The notes: a model not told the origin generated them from the letters alone. DNA of 64,000 bases from an uncultured Paracoccaceae bacterium (GCA_913061275.1 CAJXSR010000016.1:22911-86910); one strand, 5' to 3'; shown: positions 9,808 through 19,638, numbered from the stretch's first letter. Program-made: numbers and translations.

Positions 9808-10559
9808 TGATGATCCCTGATATATTTTTAAAACAACCAATCACACACCGCACATTGCATGATGTGACAGCTGGCCGGCCGGAAAACTCTTTGGCTGGTG
9901 CGGCTGCCGCTATTGAACGTGGTTATGGGATAGAGATTGACGTGCAAATATCAAAAGATGGTATTCCGATGGTATTTCATGACTATTCACTAGAACGTTT
10001 AACCGCTGAAACAGGTACGATTGCGCAGCGTACTGCGGCAGAACTTGGGGATATTCAATTAACTCACGGCAATGAAGGTATTCCAACGTTGAAAGACTTC
10101 TTGGAGTTTGTAGATGGGCGTGTACCATTGTTGGTTGAAATAAAAGATCAAGATGGGGCTTTAGGCCCGAATGTTGGTGCCTTAGCAAAAACAACCTGTG
10201 AAGTGTTAAAGCAATATGATGGGCCTGTCGCTTTGATGTCATTTAACCCTCATACCATGGCAAAATGCGCTAAATACGCGCCACATATCCCACGTGGTTT
10301 GGTGACAGGTGCATTTTTGGCAAAGGATTGGGTCTTTGTATCAGAAGAGCGCCGAAATGAGTTGGCGGGCATTACTGATTATGACCGTGTCGGTGCAAGT
10401 TTTATTTCGCATAATGTAAATTTCTTGCAGGCACCTGTTGTGAGCGAGCGAAAAAAGCAAGGCGCGTCGGTCTTATGCTGGACTGTGCGCACGGCACTGA
10501 TTGAAGATACAGCCAGAGCGGTTGCTGATAATGTTACATTTGAAGGGTACTTGGCTTAA
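9807..10559 (+). CDS. Glycerophosphodiester phosphodiesterase family protein
   Basis: About 250 residues forming a TIM-barrel GDPD that cleaves deacylated phospholipids to glycerol-3-phosphate and an alcohol. Catalytic-site pieces are HRTLHDVTAGRPENS near the start, EIDVQISKDGIPMVFHD and VEIKD. The usual HRG is altered to HRT with a longer loop before PEN, which is seen in the short bacterial subgroup. No signal peptide is visible, so it should be cytosolic. The start lies inside the RidA stop (TAATG); a second ATG follows directly, so the N-terminus could be one residue shorter. Substrate specificity is unknown. Confidence 0.87.
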   Translation: MMIPDIFLKQPITHRTLHDVTAGRPENSLAGAAAAIERGYGIEIDVQISKDGIPMVFHDYSLERLTAETGTIAQRTAAELGDIQLTHGNEGIPTLKDFLEFVDGRVPLLVEIKDQDGALGPNVGALAKTTCEVLKQYDGPVALMSFNPHTMAKCAKYAPHIPRGLVTGAFLAKDWVFVSEERRNELAGITDYDRVGASFISHNVNFLQAPVVSERKKQGASVLCWTVRTALIEDTARAVADNVTFEGYLA

Positions 10560-10570
10560 AGTGCCACCCA

Positions 10571-11740
10571 ATGTCAGTTGATACAGAAATTACCGTAACT
10601 GCTGTGAAAAGCCTGTCTTCTATAGGTCAGGCCGACTGGGATATTTGTGCAGGCAATTCTGGCGACCCGTTTACCACATACCGTTTTCTACACGCGCTAG
10701 AAACCAGTGGTTCTGTCGGGCACGGAACTGGGTGGGAACCGCATCATTTAATGGCGCGCCAAGGTGATGATGTGATTGCTGTTATGCCGCTTTATGCAAA
10801 ATACCATTCCCAAGGCGAATATATGTTCGATCACAACTGGGCGCATGCATATGAACGATCGGGTGGTCGGTATTACCCCAAACTGCAAGCGGCGGTGCCG
10901 TTTACACCTGCTACGGGTCGTCGGTTTTTGTGCCGCGAAGGTTTTGAAGATGCGGGGCGTTCTGCCTTGGTGCAAGGGGCTGTGCAAATGGCCACAAGCA
11001 ATCAACTGTCGTCGCTGCATATAACCTTTTGTGCTGAAGAGGAATTTGAAGTCGGGGCTGACATCGGGTTGTTGCAACGCACGGGTCAACAGTTTCATTG
11101 GTTGAATGAGGGCTATCAGGGTTTTGATGATTTTTTGGCAGCACTTTCATCGCGCAAACGCAAGAATATTCGCAAGGAACGTAAAGTCGCGCAAGCTTAT
11201 GGCGGAACAATCGTTGCCCTGACAGGTGCGGATATTCTGCCAGAACACTGGGATGCGTTTTGGCAATTCTATCAAGACACTGGTGCGCGCAAATGGGGTA
11301 TACCTTATCTGACACGCGAATTCTTTGACATTGTGCAAGAGCAGATGCGCGATGATGTTTTGTTGGTGATGTGTGAACGCGAAGGCCGCTGGATTGCGGG
11401 GGCATTAAATTTCATTGGGGCTGATTGCCTTTATGGCCGCTATTGGGGCTGTGCCGAAGATCATGCCTGTTTGCATTTTGAAGTGTGTTATTACCGCGCG
11501 ATTGATTACGCGATCGAACATGGGTTAAAACGGATTGAAGCGGGGGCGCAGGGCGCACATAAATTGGCGCGGGGGTATTTACCCAAACCAACCTATTCTC
11601 TGCATTGGATAGCAGACCCTGGGTTTCGGGATGCGGTCGCTACATATCTGGACGCGGAACGTGAAGCGGTGGATGACGAGATAGAAGTGTTGACTGACTA
11701 CGGGCCGTTCAAAAAAGGTCAGAAGAAAGATGATGAGTGA
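10571..11740 (+). CDS. FemAB-like GNAT family protein (peptidogalycan biosynthesis/recognition, DUF482)
   Basis: A 389-residue cytosolic protein of the FemAB-like acyltransferase family, often labelled peptidogalycan biosynthesis protein. Recognisable blocks are GDPFTTYRFLHALE near the N-terminus, LSSRKRKNIRKERKVAQ in the middle, GALNFIGADCLYGRYWGC, CYYRAIDYAIEHGLKRIEAGAQGAHK and a final RGYLPKPTYSLHWI. These match the family's order and usual length of 380-400. Its true acceptor is not established. It starts 11 nt after the GDPD stop and overlaps the amidotransferase gene by 11 nt, inside one operon. Confidence 0.85.
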   Translation: MSVDTEITVTAVKSLSSIGQADWDICAGNSGDPFTTYRFLHALETSGSVGHGTGWEPHHLMARQGDDVIAVMPLYAKYHSQGEYMFDHNWAHAYERSGGRYYPKLQAAVPFTPATGRRFLCREGFEDAGRSALVQGAVQMATSNQLSSLHITFCAEEEFEVGADIGLLQRTGQQFHWLNEGYQGFDDFLAALSSRKRKNIRKERKVAQAYGGTIVALTGADILPEHWDAFWQFYQDTGARKWGIPYLTREFFDIVQEQMRDDVLLVMCEREGRWIAGALNFIGADCLYGRYWGCAEDHACLHFEVCYYRAIDYAIEHGLKRIEAGAQGAHKLARGYLPKPTYSLHWIADPGFRDAVATYLDAEREAVDDEIEVLTDYGPFKKGQKKDDE

Positions 11741-12479
11741 AATGGATGACAAAGCCAACAGGCCGATCATAGGGATCACCGGATATGGTGCTTCAGAGAT
11801 GCTGATCAAGGATGAACATTATGATGCGTATCTTTCGTCGCCTGCCGATTATGCGCAAGCGGTGTTGCGGGCGGGTGGCATTCCTATGGTTATTCCACCC
11901 ATCGCGAAAGGGGCGCAAAGTTTGCTTGCACGGTTGGACGGGATTATTTTTTCTGGTGGGGCCGATATTCATCCTGAATATTATGCAGGCAACGCGAACG
12001 ATCCAAACCTGCTGCCGCATGACAGATTGCGCGATCAGGTTGAATTGGAGTTAATCAAGCATGCGATTACTATGCAAGAGCTGCCCATTTTGGGGATTTG
12101 CCGTGGGGCGCAACTGTTGAATGTCGCTTTGGGCGGCAGTTTGCTTGAACACTTGCCTGACCATATTGACGACGACATTCACCGTGACGATGAAGGTCTT
12201 TGGACGACCCATGATGTGCATGTTGTTGGAGGTTCAAAATTGGCGGATGCGATGGGGGCTAAGCTGGTTCACACTATGTCGGGACATCATCAGGCACTGG
12301 GCAGAATTGCACCATCTTTAACCGTTACGGCAAGTTCAGTTGATGAAGTTGTTGAAGGCGTTGAGTTGCAAACACACCCTTGGTGTTTGGGCGTTCAATG
12401 GCATCCTGAAACAACTGCTGCGCACGATGAAACCCAACAACGGCTTTTTGATGCGTTGGTCATTCGGGCGCAATCGTAA
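11730..12479 (+). CDS. Class I glutamine amidotransferase-like hydrolase (PuuD/gamma-Glu-GABA hydrolase family)
   Basis: A hydrolase of about 249 residues of the peptidase C26 type. The nucleophile lies in GICRGAQLLNVALGG (cysteine near residue 124) and the partner histidine and glutamate in GVQWHPE near the C-terminus. PIIGITGYG and FSGGADIHPEYY are family marks. PuuD acts in putrescine breakdown on gamma-glutamyl-GABA. No other puu gene is adjacent, so the exact substrate is uncertain. ATGATG at the start is preceded by AGAAAG. It is coupled to the upstream FemAB-like gene by overlap. Confidence 0.87.
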   Translation: MMSEMDDKANRPIIGITGYGASEMLIKDEHYDAYLSSPADYAQAVLRAGGIPMVIPPIAKGAQSLLARLDGIIFSGGADIHPEYYAGNANDPNLLPHDRLRDQVELELIKHAITMQELPILGICRGAQLLNVALGGSLLEHLPDHIDDDIHRDDEGLWTTHDVHVVGGSKLADAMGAKLVHTMSGHHQALGRIAPSLTVTASSVDEVVEGVELQTHPWCLGVQWHPETTAAHDETQQRLFDALVIRAQS

Positions 12480-12562
12480 GAGCTACTACAATATCGGGCT
12501 TGATAACGAAACATTGCTGTGCGTAGCTTGATATTGAAAAAGCGGGGGTGCACAGGTTGAAC

Positions 12563-14041
12563 ATGGCCAATACTAAATCGCAAAAAAACCTGTTGATTAT
12601 AATCTCGGATGAACACCGCAAAGATGCGATGGGATGTGTCGGGCATGGGGTTGTAAAAACACCTAATCTGGATGCATTGGCGGCACGTGGGGCTGTTTTT
12701 GAAAACGCTTATACAGCGTCGCCTATGTGTGTACCAACGCGCGCCAGCCTTGCTTGTGGTGACCATGTTCACAACATTGGTCACTGGGATAGTGCCACAC
12801 CTTATGACGGCAAGGTTCGTAGCTGGATGCGACAGTTGCGCGATCAGGATGTAAAAGTAACGTCAATCGGCAAGCTGCATTTTCGGTCAGATGAAGACGA
12901 CAATGGTTTTACCGAAGAGATAATACCGATGCATGTTGTTGGCGGTGTTGGATGGACTGTGGGTTTGCTGCGTGAAAACCCGCCTGACTATACCTCTGCG
13001 GCTGAACTGGCAGGGGATGTTGGCGCAGGCGACAGCAGCTATACCGATTACGATCTGGCAATCACTGCTGCTGCTGAAAATTGGTTGGAGGCGCAAAAGG
13101 GATCGGAAAAACCATGGGCGGCATTTGTGTCATTGGTCAGCCCGCATTATCCGCTTACAGCACCGCAGGAATTTTACGATATGTATGCTCCGGCCAATGT
13201 TGATCTGCCTGTGGGTTACGGCGAACATATGAGCCCCGATCATTCAGAGCTAAAGAACATCAAAAAATTCTTCGATTACGACCGCTATTTTGATGAACAA
13301 AAAATGCGTGAAGCCAAGGTTGCCTATTATGGGCTGACCAGTTTCATGGATGATTGTGTGGGCCGTGTTTTGGCGGCATTGGATGCGAGCGGTCAAGCGG
13401 ATGATACGGTGGTTATCTATGTCTCGGATCATGGCGATATGATGGGGGATCAGGGGTATTGGACAAAACAGGTAATGTATGAAGCCTCTGTTGGGGTTCC
13501 GATGATTGCCGCTGGCCCTGGAATTCCGGCAGGCCGTCGGGTGAAAACCGGTACGACTTTGCTTGATATTGCGGCAACGGCTGTTGATGTAACGGGGGTA
13601 ACGCCTGACGCACAAAGCACTGCCTTGCCGGGGGTTTCTTTGCTGGATATTGCCAATCAGCTGGATGATACGGACAGAACCATATTCAGTGAATACCATG
13701 ATGGCGGATCAACCACGGGCACATTCATGGTGCGCTGGGGTCACTGGAAATTCGTTTATTATGTAGACCACGCGCCGCAGCTGTTTGATCTGGTAGCTGA
13801 TCCGCATGAGTTAATAAACCTTGCCGTTGAAGGCGTAAATGATCTTGCCGTACAGGCTGCATGGCAAGAAAGTGAAAAACGATTGCGGGCAATATGCGAC
13901 CCCGAAAAAGTAAATGCCCTTTGTTTTGCAGATCAAAAGCGGCGCATTGCAGAACTGGGCGGAGAAGAGACTTGTGCCACAGGATATAGTTTCAATCATA
14001 CACCAACCCCAACCGAACAAGATGAATTAAAATCTATTTAG
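12563..14041 (+). CDS. Sulfatase family hydrolase
   Basis: About 492 residues of the alkaline-phosphatase/sulfatase superfamily. The formylglycine signature is [15 protein letters not shown], with the to-be-modified cysteine at residue 56. Metal-site residues lie in ISDEH near the N-terminus and [14 protein letters not shown] near residue 300. The frame is open to a GTG at 12548, but the ATG at 12563 has an AGG seven bases upstream and leads straight into the family start NLLIIISDE. The overall plan resembles choline-sulfatase-like enzymes, but substrate cannot be read. No signal peptide is seen, so it is probably cytosolic. A formylglycine-generating enzyme is not in the window. Confidence 0.87.
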   Translation: MANTKSQKNLLIIISDEHRKDAMGCVGHGVVKTPNLDALAARGAVFENAYTASPMCVPTRASLACGDHVHNIGHWDSATPYDGKVRSWMRQLRDQDVKVTSIGKLHFRSDEDDNGFTEEIIPMHVVGGVGWTVGLLRENPPDYTSAAELAGDVGAGDSSYTDYDLAITAAAENWLEAQKGSEKPWAAFVSLVSPHYPLTAPQEFYDMYAPANVDLPVGYGEHMSPDHSELKNIKKFFDYDRYFDEQKMREAKVAYYGLTSFMDDCVGRVLAALDASGQADDTVVIYVSDHGDMMGDQGYWTKQVMYEASVGVPMIAAGPGIPAGRRVKTGTTLLDIAATAVDVTGVTPDAQSTALPGVSLLDIANQLDDTDRTIFSEYHDGGSTTGTFMVRWGHWKFVYYVDHAPQLFDLVADPHELINLAVEGVNDLAVQAAWQESEKRLRAICDPEKVNALCFADQKRRIAELGGEETCATGYSFNHTPTPTEQDELKSI

Positions 14042-14046
14042 GAAAA

Positions 14047-14343
14047 ATGATGGCTGAAAAATTGACAAAAGAAGCGCGTGATAGTGACCTTGCGACGTTG
14101 CTAGATGAAGGCTGGGCATTGGTTGAGGGGCGTGATGCGATTGAACGTGAATTTAAGTTCAAGACGTTCAATCAGGCGTTTGGCTGGATGACACGGGTTG
14201 CGATGTATGCGGAAAAATGGAATCACCATCCAGAATGGTCAAATGTCTACAACCGTGTAGATGTTGTTCTGACAACCCATAGCGTGGACGGGCTGTCAGA
14301 ACTGGATATCAAACTGGCCAGAATGATGGATAAATTGGCCTAA
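14047..14343 (+). CDS. phhB: 4a-hydroxytetrahydrobiopterin dehydratase (PCD/DCoH)
   Basis: A 97-98-residue pterin-4a-carbinolamine dehydratase, which regenerates tetrahydrobiopterin-type cofactor after phenylalanine hydroxylation. The active-site stretch [16 protein letters not shown] contains the paired histidines and the family's HPxWxNVYxxV signature, with a third histidine in [13 protein letters not shown]. Two start codons sit side by side (14047, 14050), with AGGA just upstream favouring the second. It follows the sulfatase by 5 nt. Its stop overlaps the peroxiredoxin stop on the other strand by 4 nt. No phenylalanine hydroxylase gene is nearby. Confidence 0.92.
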   Translation: MMAEKLTKEARDSDLATLLDEGWALVEGRDAIEREFKFKTFNQAFGWMTRVAMYAEKWNHHPEWSNVYNRVDVVLTTHSVDGLSELDIKLARMMDKLA

Positions 14344-14828
14344 AGCAGGTCAAGAATATTTTCGCCACCTGATACGTCACATACTCCAGGTGCTTCTTCG
14401 GCGTTTAGGGCGGTAACGGTGCCATCTTCTACAATCATCGCATAGCGTTTTGAACGGTCAATCAAGCCAACAGGCGGGGCGGAAAAATCCATGCCAATCG
14501 CTTTGGTAAAACTGCTGTCACCATCTGCAAGGTTGTGAATGCCCGCAGCCGTGGCACCCATATCATCCCCCCATGATTTCATTACAAACACGTCATTCAC
14601 AGACACACAGATAATTTCATCTACACCTTTGGCGCGTAATTTATCTGCATTTTTCACAAAACTGGGCATATGGGCTGATGAACATGTAGGCGTATAGGCA
14701 CCGGGTACCGCAAAAATAACAACCTTTTTGCCTGCGACCATAGCGTTTAGATCAACCTGTTCTGGCCCATCCGCCCCAAGGCGGCCAAGGGATGCTGCAG
14801 GTAGTTTGTCACCGACGGATATTGTCAT
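14340..14828 (-). CDS. Peroxiredoxin, Prx5/AhpE-like
   Basis: A 162-residue thiol peroxidase of the Prx5 group that reduces peroxides using glutaredoxin or thioredoxin. The peroxidatic cysteine is C49 in [16 protein letters not shown]. The second cysteine is near the C-terminus ([10 protein letters not shown]), as in atypical 2-Cys members. The length is typical. It is divergent from the FAD-dependent reductase across about 90 bp that include an inverted repeat, so the two may be co-regulated. The stop shares four bases with the stop of the convergent dehydratase gene. Confidence 0.93.
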   Translation of the reverse strand: MTISVGDKLPAASLGRLGADGPEQVDLNAMVAGKKVVIFAVPGAYTPTCSSAHMPSFVKNADKLRAKGVDEIICVSVNDVFVMKSWGDDMGATAAGIHNLADGDSSFTKAIGMDFSAPPVGLIDRSKRYAMIVEDGTVTALNAEEAPGVCDVSGGENILDLL

Positions 14829-14860
14829 GATAAGTCGCTTTCTAAGTTGAGTTTGTATTT

Positions 14861-14875
14861 ATCTAATATATAGAT
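14861..14875. promoter_or_regulatory. Inverted repeat in the peroxiredoxin/reductase divergent promoter
   Basis: ATCTA-ATATA-TAGAT forms a perfect 5-bp inverted repeat in the 90-bp intergenic stretch between the two divergent start codons. It is AT-rich and could be an operator or simply part of a promoter. No named regulator consensus is matched. Confidence 0.3.
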
Positions 14876-14918
14876 TGTATAAGACAATTAACCAGCAAAT
14901 TCATCAGGGATTATTATC

Positions 14919-16118
14919 ATGCCACACGTGGTTGTTGTAGGTGCAGGGCAAGCGGGTAGTTCGCTGGTAGTGAAACTGCGCAATCTGGGGTTTGAAGGTA
15001 AGATCACCTTGATCGGGGCCGAAAACGCACCACCCTATCAACGTCCGCCATTATCCAAGAAATATCTGCTGGGTGAAATGGATTTGGAACGCTTGTATTT
15101 GAAACCCGAAGCTTTTTATGCAGAGAACGGGATCACTTTACGCAAAGGTGAAACGGTAACGGGGATTGAAGATGGCACCGTTGCCATTGGCGATGAAGCT
15201 TTAGCTTATGACCACTTAGTGTTGACCACGGGTTCCACCCCGCGTTATCTGCCCGCCGCAATCGGCGGTACTTTGAATGGCGTTTATGTTGTGCGGAGTT
15301 TGGCAGATGTAGATGCAATGGCACCAGAGTTCGGTTTGGGCAAACATGTACTGATTATCGGTGGCGGTTATATCGGGTTGGAAGCGGCGGCCGTTGCGGC
15401 ATCCAAAGGTTTGAAAGTAACGCTGGTTGAAATGGCCGACCGTATTTTACAGCGCGTGGCCTGTGCGCAAACCTCGGATTATTTTCGTGCATTACACACA
15501 TCTAAAGGTGTTAAGATTATCGAAGGTGTAGGGCTTGACCATCTGGTGGGCGAAGGAAAAGTTTCTGGGGCGAAACTGGCCGATGGCACGGAACTGGATA
15601 TAGATTTTGCCATCGTTGGTGTAGGCATCATGCCTGACATTGCCTTGGCAGAAGCGGCAGGGTTAAAGATTGAAAACGGTATCAAGACAGACGCACAAGG
15701 CCACACGTCGATTGCTAATATCTGGGCAGCAGGTGATTGCGCATCGTTCCCATATCAGGGTGGGCGCATTCGTTTGGAAAGTGTCCCAAACGCCATTGAA
15801 CAGGCTGAAGTGATCGCGGCAAACATCATGGGTGCGTGTAAAGATTACAGCGCCAAACCGTGGTTCTGGTCAGATCAGTTTGACGTAAAGTTGCAAATCG
15901 CAGGGCTGAACACGGGTTATGATGATGTGATCTCACGCATAGGTGACAAAGACGGTATGGCCTCTTTCTGGTACTTTAAAGGCGATCAATTATTGGCGGT
16001 AGATGCCATGAACGACCCACGCGGGTATATGATTGGTAAGCGGATAATAGAGGCGGGTAAAACCCTGCCAAAGGAAGCCGCAGGCAATGCTGAGACTGAT
16101 TTGAAGCCGTTTATGTAA
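14919..16118 (+). CDS. NAD(P)H-dependent FAD ferredoxin/rubredoxin-type reductase
   Basis: A 399-residue flavoprotein of the rubredoxin/putidaredoxin-reductase family that passes electrons from NAD(P)H to a small iron-sulfur partner. An FAD Rossmann motif VVGAGQAGSS is at the N-terminus. PPYQRPPLSKKYL is the family signature. The NAD-binding motif is IIGGGYIGLEAAAV near residue 145, then the second FAD motif IWAAGDCASF and a C-terminal reductase domain (WFWSDQFDVKLQIAG). Its redox partner is not encoded nearby. It ends with TAATG, overlapping rsmD by one base. Confidence 0.9.
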   Translation: MPHVVVVGAGQAGSSLVVKLRNLGFEGKITLIGAENAPPYQRPPLSKKYLLGEMDLERLYLKPEAFYAENGITLRKGETVTGIEDGTVAIGDEALAYDHLVLTTGSTPRYLPAAIGGTLNGVYVVRSLADVDAMAPEFGLGKHVLIIGGGYIGLEAAAVAASKGLKVTLVEMADRILQRVACAQTSDYFRALHTSKGVKIIEGVGLDHLVGEGKVSGAKLADGTELDIDFAIVGVGIMPDIALAEAAGLKIENGIKTDAQGHTSIANIWAAGDCASFPYQGGRIRLESVPNAIEQAEVIAANIMGACKDYSAKPWFWSDQFDVKLQIAGLNTGYDDVISRIGDKDGMASFWYFKGDQLLAVDAMNDPRGYMIGKRIIEAGKTLPKEAAGNAETDLKPFM

Positions 16119-16678
16119 TGCGGATTATCAGCGGAAAATTTAAGGGCACTGGGCTTGCCTCTGTCGGTAAAGGTGATAGCGCTGCTCACTTGCGCCCCAC
16201 AACTGATCGCGTGCGCGAAAGTATCTTTAACTTGCTGGTCAACGGCGGTTACGATGACCCTATTACAGATGTGCGAGTACTGGACTTGTTCGCAGGCACA
16301 GGTGCGTTGGGCTTTGAAGCTTTATCGCGCGGGGCGGCATATGTTTTGTTCATAGATGAAGGTACCAAAGCCCGTGCACTGATCCGTCAAAATATAGATA
16401 TATTACACGCAATAGGCGCCACAAAGCTGTTTCGCCGGAACGCTACCAAACTTGGCCCCGTTGTAGGTGAGCCATATGATTTAGTGTTCCTTGACCCCCC
16501 TTATGGCAAAGGCTTGGGTGAGAAAGCCCTGATCGCTGCACGCGATGGCGGTTGGCTTGCGGAAGACGCGCTGATCGTCTGGGAAGAAGGCAGTGAACAA
16601 GTGACGCCTGACGGGTTTGATACACTGGACGCGCGTAAATACGGTGACACATGGGTGCATATTTTGCGACTTTTGTAA
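16118..16678 (+). CDS. rsmD: 16S rRNA (guanine(966)-N(2))-methyltransferase
   Basis: A 186-residue SAM-dependent methyltransferase that modifies G966 of 16S rRNA in assembled 30S particles. It starts MRIISGKFKGTGL, the family hallmark, with LRPTTDRVRESIFNLL next. The SAM-binding motif is VLDLFAGTGALGFEALSRGA. The catalytic DPPY occurs in FLDPPYGKG near residue 125. It is coupled to the upstream reductase by TAATG. Length is normal for the family. Confidence 0.95.
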   Translation: MRIISGKFKGTGLASVGKGDSAAHLRPTTDRVRESIFNLLVNGGYDDPITDVRVLDLFAGTGALGFEALSRGAAYVLFIDEGTKARALIRQNIDILHAIGATKLFRRNATKLGPVVGEPYDLVFLDPPYGKGLGEKALIAARDGGWLAEDALIVWEEGSEQVTPDGFDTLDARKYGDTWVHILRLL

Positions 16679-16701
16679 AATTCATGCTATAACCGCCTAT
16701 T

Positions 16702-17523
16702 ATGCGCAGCTACTTTAAAGATCATTGGACAGGGCAGCACGGATTTGGATTGACGGTGTTTGTCAATTTATTGTGCATCAGTTTTATTGCAGCATCTCTG
16801 ACAATAGAAGAGTGGTCATTCTGGGCGGCTAATCTGGGTGTTGGGGTGCTTTGCATTCTACTGATCTGGCAAATTGTCGGCGCGTTGCGATGTGCTTCCA
16901 ACTTGCAAAAAGAGCGCGGTGATGTTTGGGGCGTTTATCTAGCCCTGATTATGGCGACGGGGTTGGTGGGTTTCCAAATTCTAGATGTCGTGGCAAAACG
17001 TTATTTCATCGAACCTCGTTTCAAAACCATTTTCGGCGATGATGATTTCAGCGCAAACCTAAAGGGCGATACGATTTATTTGGGTGGCGAAGTGAACTAC
17101 CTGATGTACCATGCCCTGCTGATTATTCTAAGTGAACATAAGGAAGTTAAAACCATTTCACTTGAAAGCCATGGCGGTATTGTTTTTGCAGGGCGCACCA
17201 TCGGGAAACTGATCGAAGAAAAAGCACTTGAAACACAGGTGGAAGATTATTGCTATTCGGTTTGCACGCTTGTTTTTGCGGCAGGCAAAAGGCGGGTTTT
17301 GAAAGAGGGGGCCGAAATCGGCTTTCATGGCTATCGTTATGATATTCCGTACCGCTATCAGACCGTTGATCCGATTGAAGAGCAGGAAAAAGATCAGGTC
17401 TATCTAGTGAATCGCGGGATCAATGCGGCATTTTTGAAACGTGCCTTTGGAACAGACGCAAAAACCCTGTGGAAACCTACACGGGTTGAGCTTTATAACG
17501 CTGGGTTTACAACAGAACCCTAG
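16702..17523 (+). CDS. Membrane-anchored ClpP/crotonase-fold protein (COG3904-like), function unknown
   Basis: A 273-residue protein with about three membrane helices in the first 100 residues, then a soluble domain. That domain has a serine-protease-like layout of the ClpP/crotonase fold: LESHGGIVFAGRTIG (oxyanion loop), YCYSVCTLVFAAGKRR (candidate nucleophile serine) and EIGFHGYRY (candidate histidine). A downstream aspartate is available for a triad. This order is seen in predicted periplasmic ClpP-like proteins of alphaproteobacteria. Whether it is catalytic is unknown. It sits between rsmD (24 nt) and recQ (69 nt) with no functional hint from neighbours. Confidence 0.75.
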   Translation: MRSYFKDHWTGQHGFGLTVFVNLLCISFIAASLTIEEWSFWAANLGVGVLCILLIWQIVGALRCASNLQKERGDVWGVYLALIMATGLVGFQILDVVAKRYFIEPRFKTIFGDDDFSANLKGDTIYLGGEVNYLMYHALLIILSEHKEVKTISLESHGGIVFAGRTIGKLIEEKALETQVEDYCYSVCTLVFAAGKRRVLKEGAEIGFHGYRYDIPYRYQTVDPIEEQEKDQVYLVNRGINAAFLKRAFGTDAKTLWKPTRVELYNAGFTTEP

Positions 17524-17592
17524 TTATCTCTTGTTCACCAATTCTACATATGCGAGTCATATATTAACGAGCAGGCAGGCAGAAAATACAGC

Positions 17593-19638
17593 ATGAACGC
17601 GCACACTTCTTTTTTAAAAGATGTCTTTGGCTTTGACGGTTACCGCAAGGGGCAAGAAGAGATTGTCGCGGCCGTGACGGCAGGTGCTGATGTGCTGGCG
17701 ATCATGCCCACGGGTGGTGGAAAATCGTTGTGTTTTCAGTTGCCAGCACTTTGCCGTGATGGGCTGACAGTGGTAATATCGCCGCTCATTGCGTTGATGC
17801 GCGATCAGGTGAACGCACTTCGGGCTATTGGGGTTGAAGCGGGAACGCTAAGCTCTGGCAATACCGAAGAAGAAACCGAAGAAGTCTTTGAAGCGATTGA
17901 TGACGGGCGGTTGAAGCTGCTTTATATCGCCCCCGAACGCTTGGCGAACCCTGGAACGACCCTGTTGCTGCGCCGCGCTAATGTGTCGATGATCGCGGTG
18001 GATGAAGCCCATTGCGTTAGCCAGTGGGGCCATGATTTTCGCCCTGATTACCTGCGTATTGGAGCATTGCGCGATGCGCTTGATGTGCCCTTGGCCGCAT
18101 TTACCGCTACGGCGGATCAAGAAACCCGCGATGAAATTGTTGAACGGTTGTTTGCGGGCCGCGACTGTCAGATATTTCTGAAAGGTTTTGATCGCCCCAA
18201 TATCCATCTGGCCTTTGCGCCTAAAAATAAACCACGCCAACAACTGTTGGATTTTGTGGCTGCGCGCAAGGATCAGGCAGGAATTATCTACTGCGGTTCA
18301 CGGGCAAAAACCGAAACGCTGGCACAAGCCCTTCGCACACAGGGCCATGTGGCATTGCATTACCATGCAGGGATGCAACCCGATGATAGGCGTTTAGCCG
18401 AAACCCGCTTTCAACGCGAAGACGGGCTGATTGTTTGCGCTACAGTGGCGTTTGGTATGGGCATTGATAAACCTGACATTCGTTGGGTCGCCCACGCTGA
18501 CCTGCCCAAATCAATGGAGTCATATTATCAGGAAATCGGTCGTGCTGGCCGTGATGGTGCCCCCGCCGATACGCTTACCTTGTATGGGGCCGATGATGTG
18601 CGCTTGCGGCGCAGCCAAATCGACGAAGGCTTGGCTCCTAATGAACGCAAACAGGCGGATCACGGGCGGTTAAACGCTTTGCTGGGTTTGGCCGAAGCCC
18701 GTCGTTGCCGCCGCCGCGTTTTGTTACGCTATTTCGGTGATGAAATGGAAAGTTGCGGCAACTGTGATCTTTGCGACAAGCCACCTGAACTGTTCGACGG
18801 CACCACCGCCGTGCGCATGGCCTTGTCAGCGATTTTGCGCACTGGTGAATGGTTTGGATCAGTACACTTGATCGACATATTGTTGGGCAATGCAAACGCC
18901 AAAGTGCGCGCCAAAGGTCACGAAACCCTGCCGACATTCGGGGTGGGCAAGGATTATGACCGCGCCCAGTGGCAGGCGATTTTCAGGCAAATGATGGGCT
19001 ATGATTTGATCCGCCCCGACATGGAACGCTATGGGGCTTTGCGCATGACCGATGCAGCACGACCGATATTGCGCGATGAGCAAACGATTGAGTTGCGCCG
19101 TGATACCATCGTAAAACAATCCCGCAGCACGCCGCGCGTTAAAGCATTGGTTGCAGAGGAAGACGAAGCATTGTTGTCTGCGCTAAAAGCCAAACGCCGC
19201 CATTTGGCCGATGCCATTCAGGCACCTGCCTATGTGGTGTTTCCTGATAATACGCTTATTGCAATGGCAACACAAAAGCCCGCTGATCTGGATGCGTTTT
19301 CAAAGCTTGCAGGTGTGGGCGCGGTGAAATTGGAACGTTACGGTAAAGCATTTCTAGAAGTGATTGCTGGGGCGCAAGCGGATGTTCATCCCAACCGCCG
19401 TAAATTGGCAGGGCGCGGTGCGGGTGCATTATTTGACCAATTACAAGAAGTGCAAGTAAGTTTGGCCAAAGGTGAAAGCGGTTTTGATACCTACCTGAAT
19501 TGCACCAGTGCGACCTTGTCGAAAATCGCCCAACAACGCCCCAGAACCCTGTCCGAGTTGGAAATGATCCAAGGTATGGGTGCTAAAAAGACTGAACGGT
19601 TTGGCAGTGCGTTTTTAGGGGTGCTTGCAACCGAATAA
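17593..19638 (+). CDS. recQ: ATP-dependent DNA helicase RecQ
   Basis: A 681-residue 3'-5' superfamily 2 helicase acting in recombination and replication-fork repair. The Walker A is MPTGGGKS (38-45), the DEAH box is at 137-140, and motif VI (QEIGRAGRDG) follows. The RecQ zinc site CGNCDLC is near residue 395, then an RQC winged helix. The C-terminus appears to hold two HRDC-like modules: one around KPADLDAFSKLAGVGAVKLE and another around RPRTLSELEMIQGMGAKKTE. Length fits alphaproteobacterial RecQ. The start has a weak AGGCAG site. yaaA follows 54 nt downstream. Confidence 0.96.
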   Translation: MNAHTSFLKDVFGFDGYRKGQEEIVAAVTAGADVLAIMPTGGGKSLCFQLPALCRDGLTVVISPLIALMRDQVNALRAIGVEAGTLSSGNTEEETEEVFEAIDDGRLKLLYIAPERLANPGTTLLLRRANVSMIAVDEAHCVSQWGHDFRPDYLRIGALRDALDVPLAAFTATADQETRDEIVERLFAGRDCQIFLKGFDRPNIHLAFAPKNKPRQQLLDFVAARKDQAGIIYCGSRAKTETLAQALRTQGHVALHYHAGMQPDDRRLAETRFQREDGLIVCATVAFGMGIDKPDIRWVAHADLPKSMESYYQEIGRAGRDGAPADTLTLYGADDVRLRRSQIDEGLAPNERKQADHGRLNALLGLAEARRCRRRVLLRYFGDEMESCGNCDLCDKPPELFDGTTAVRMALSAILRTGEWFGSVHLIDILLGNANAKVRAKGHETLPTFGVGKDYDRAQWQAIFRQMMGYDLIRPDMERYGALRMTDAARPILRDEQTIELRRDTIVKQSRSTPRVKALVAEEDEALLSALKAKRRHLADAIQAPAYVVFPDNTLIAMATQKPADLDAFSKLAGVGAVKLERYGKAFLEVIAGAQADVHPNRRKLAGRGAGALFDQLQEVQVSLAKGESGFDTYLNCTSATLSKIAQQRPRTLSELEMIQGMGAKKTERFGSAFLGVLATE

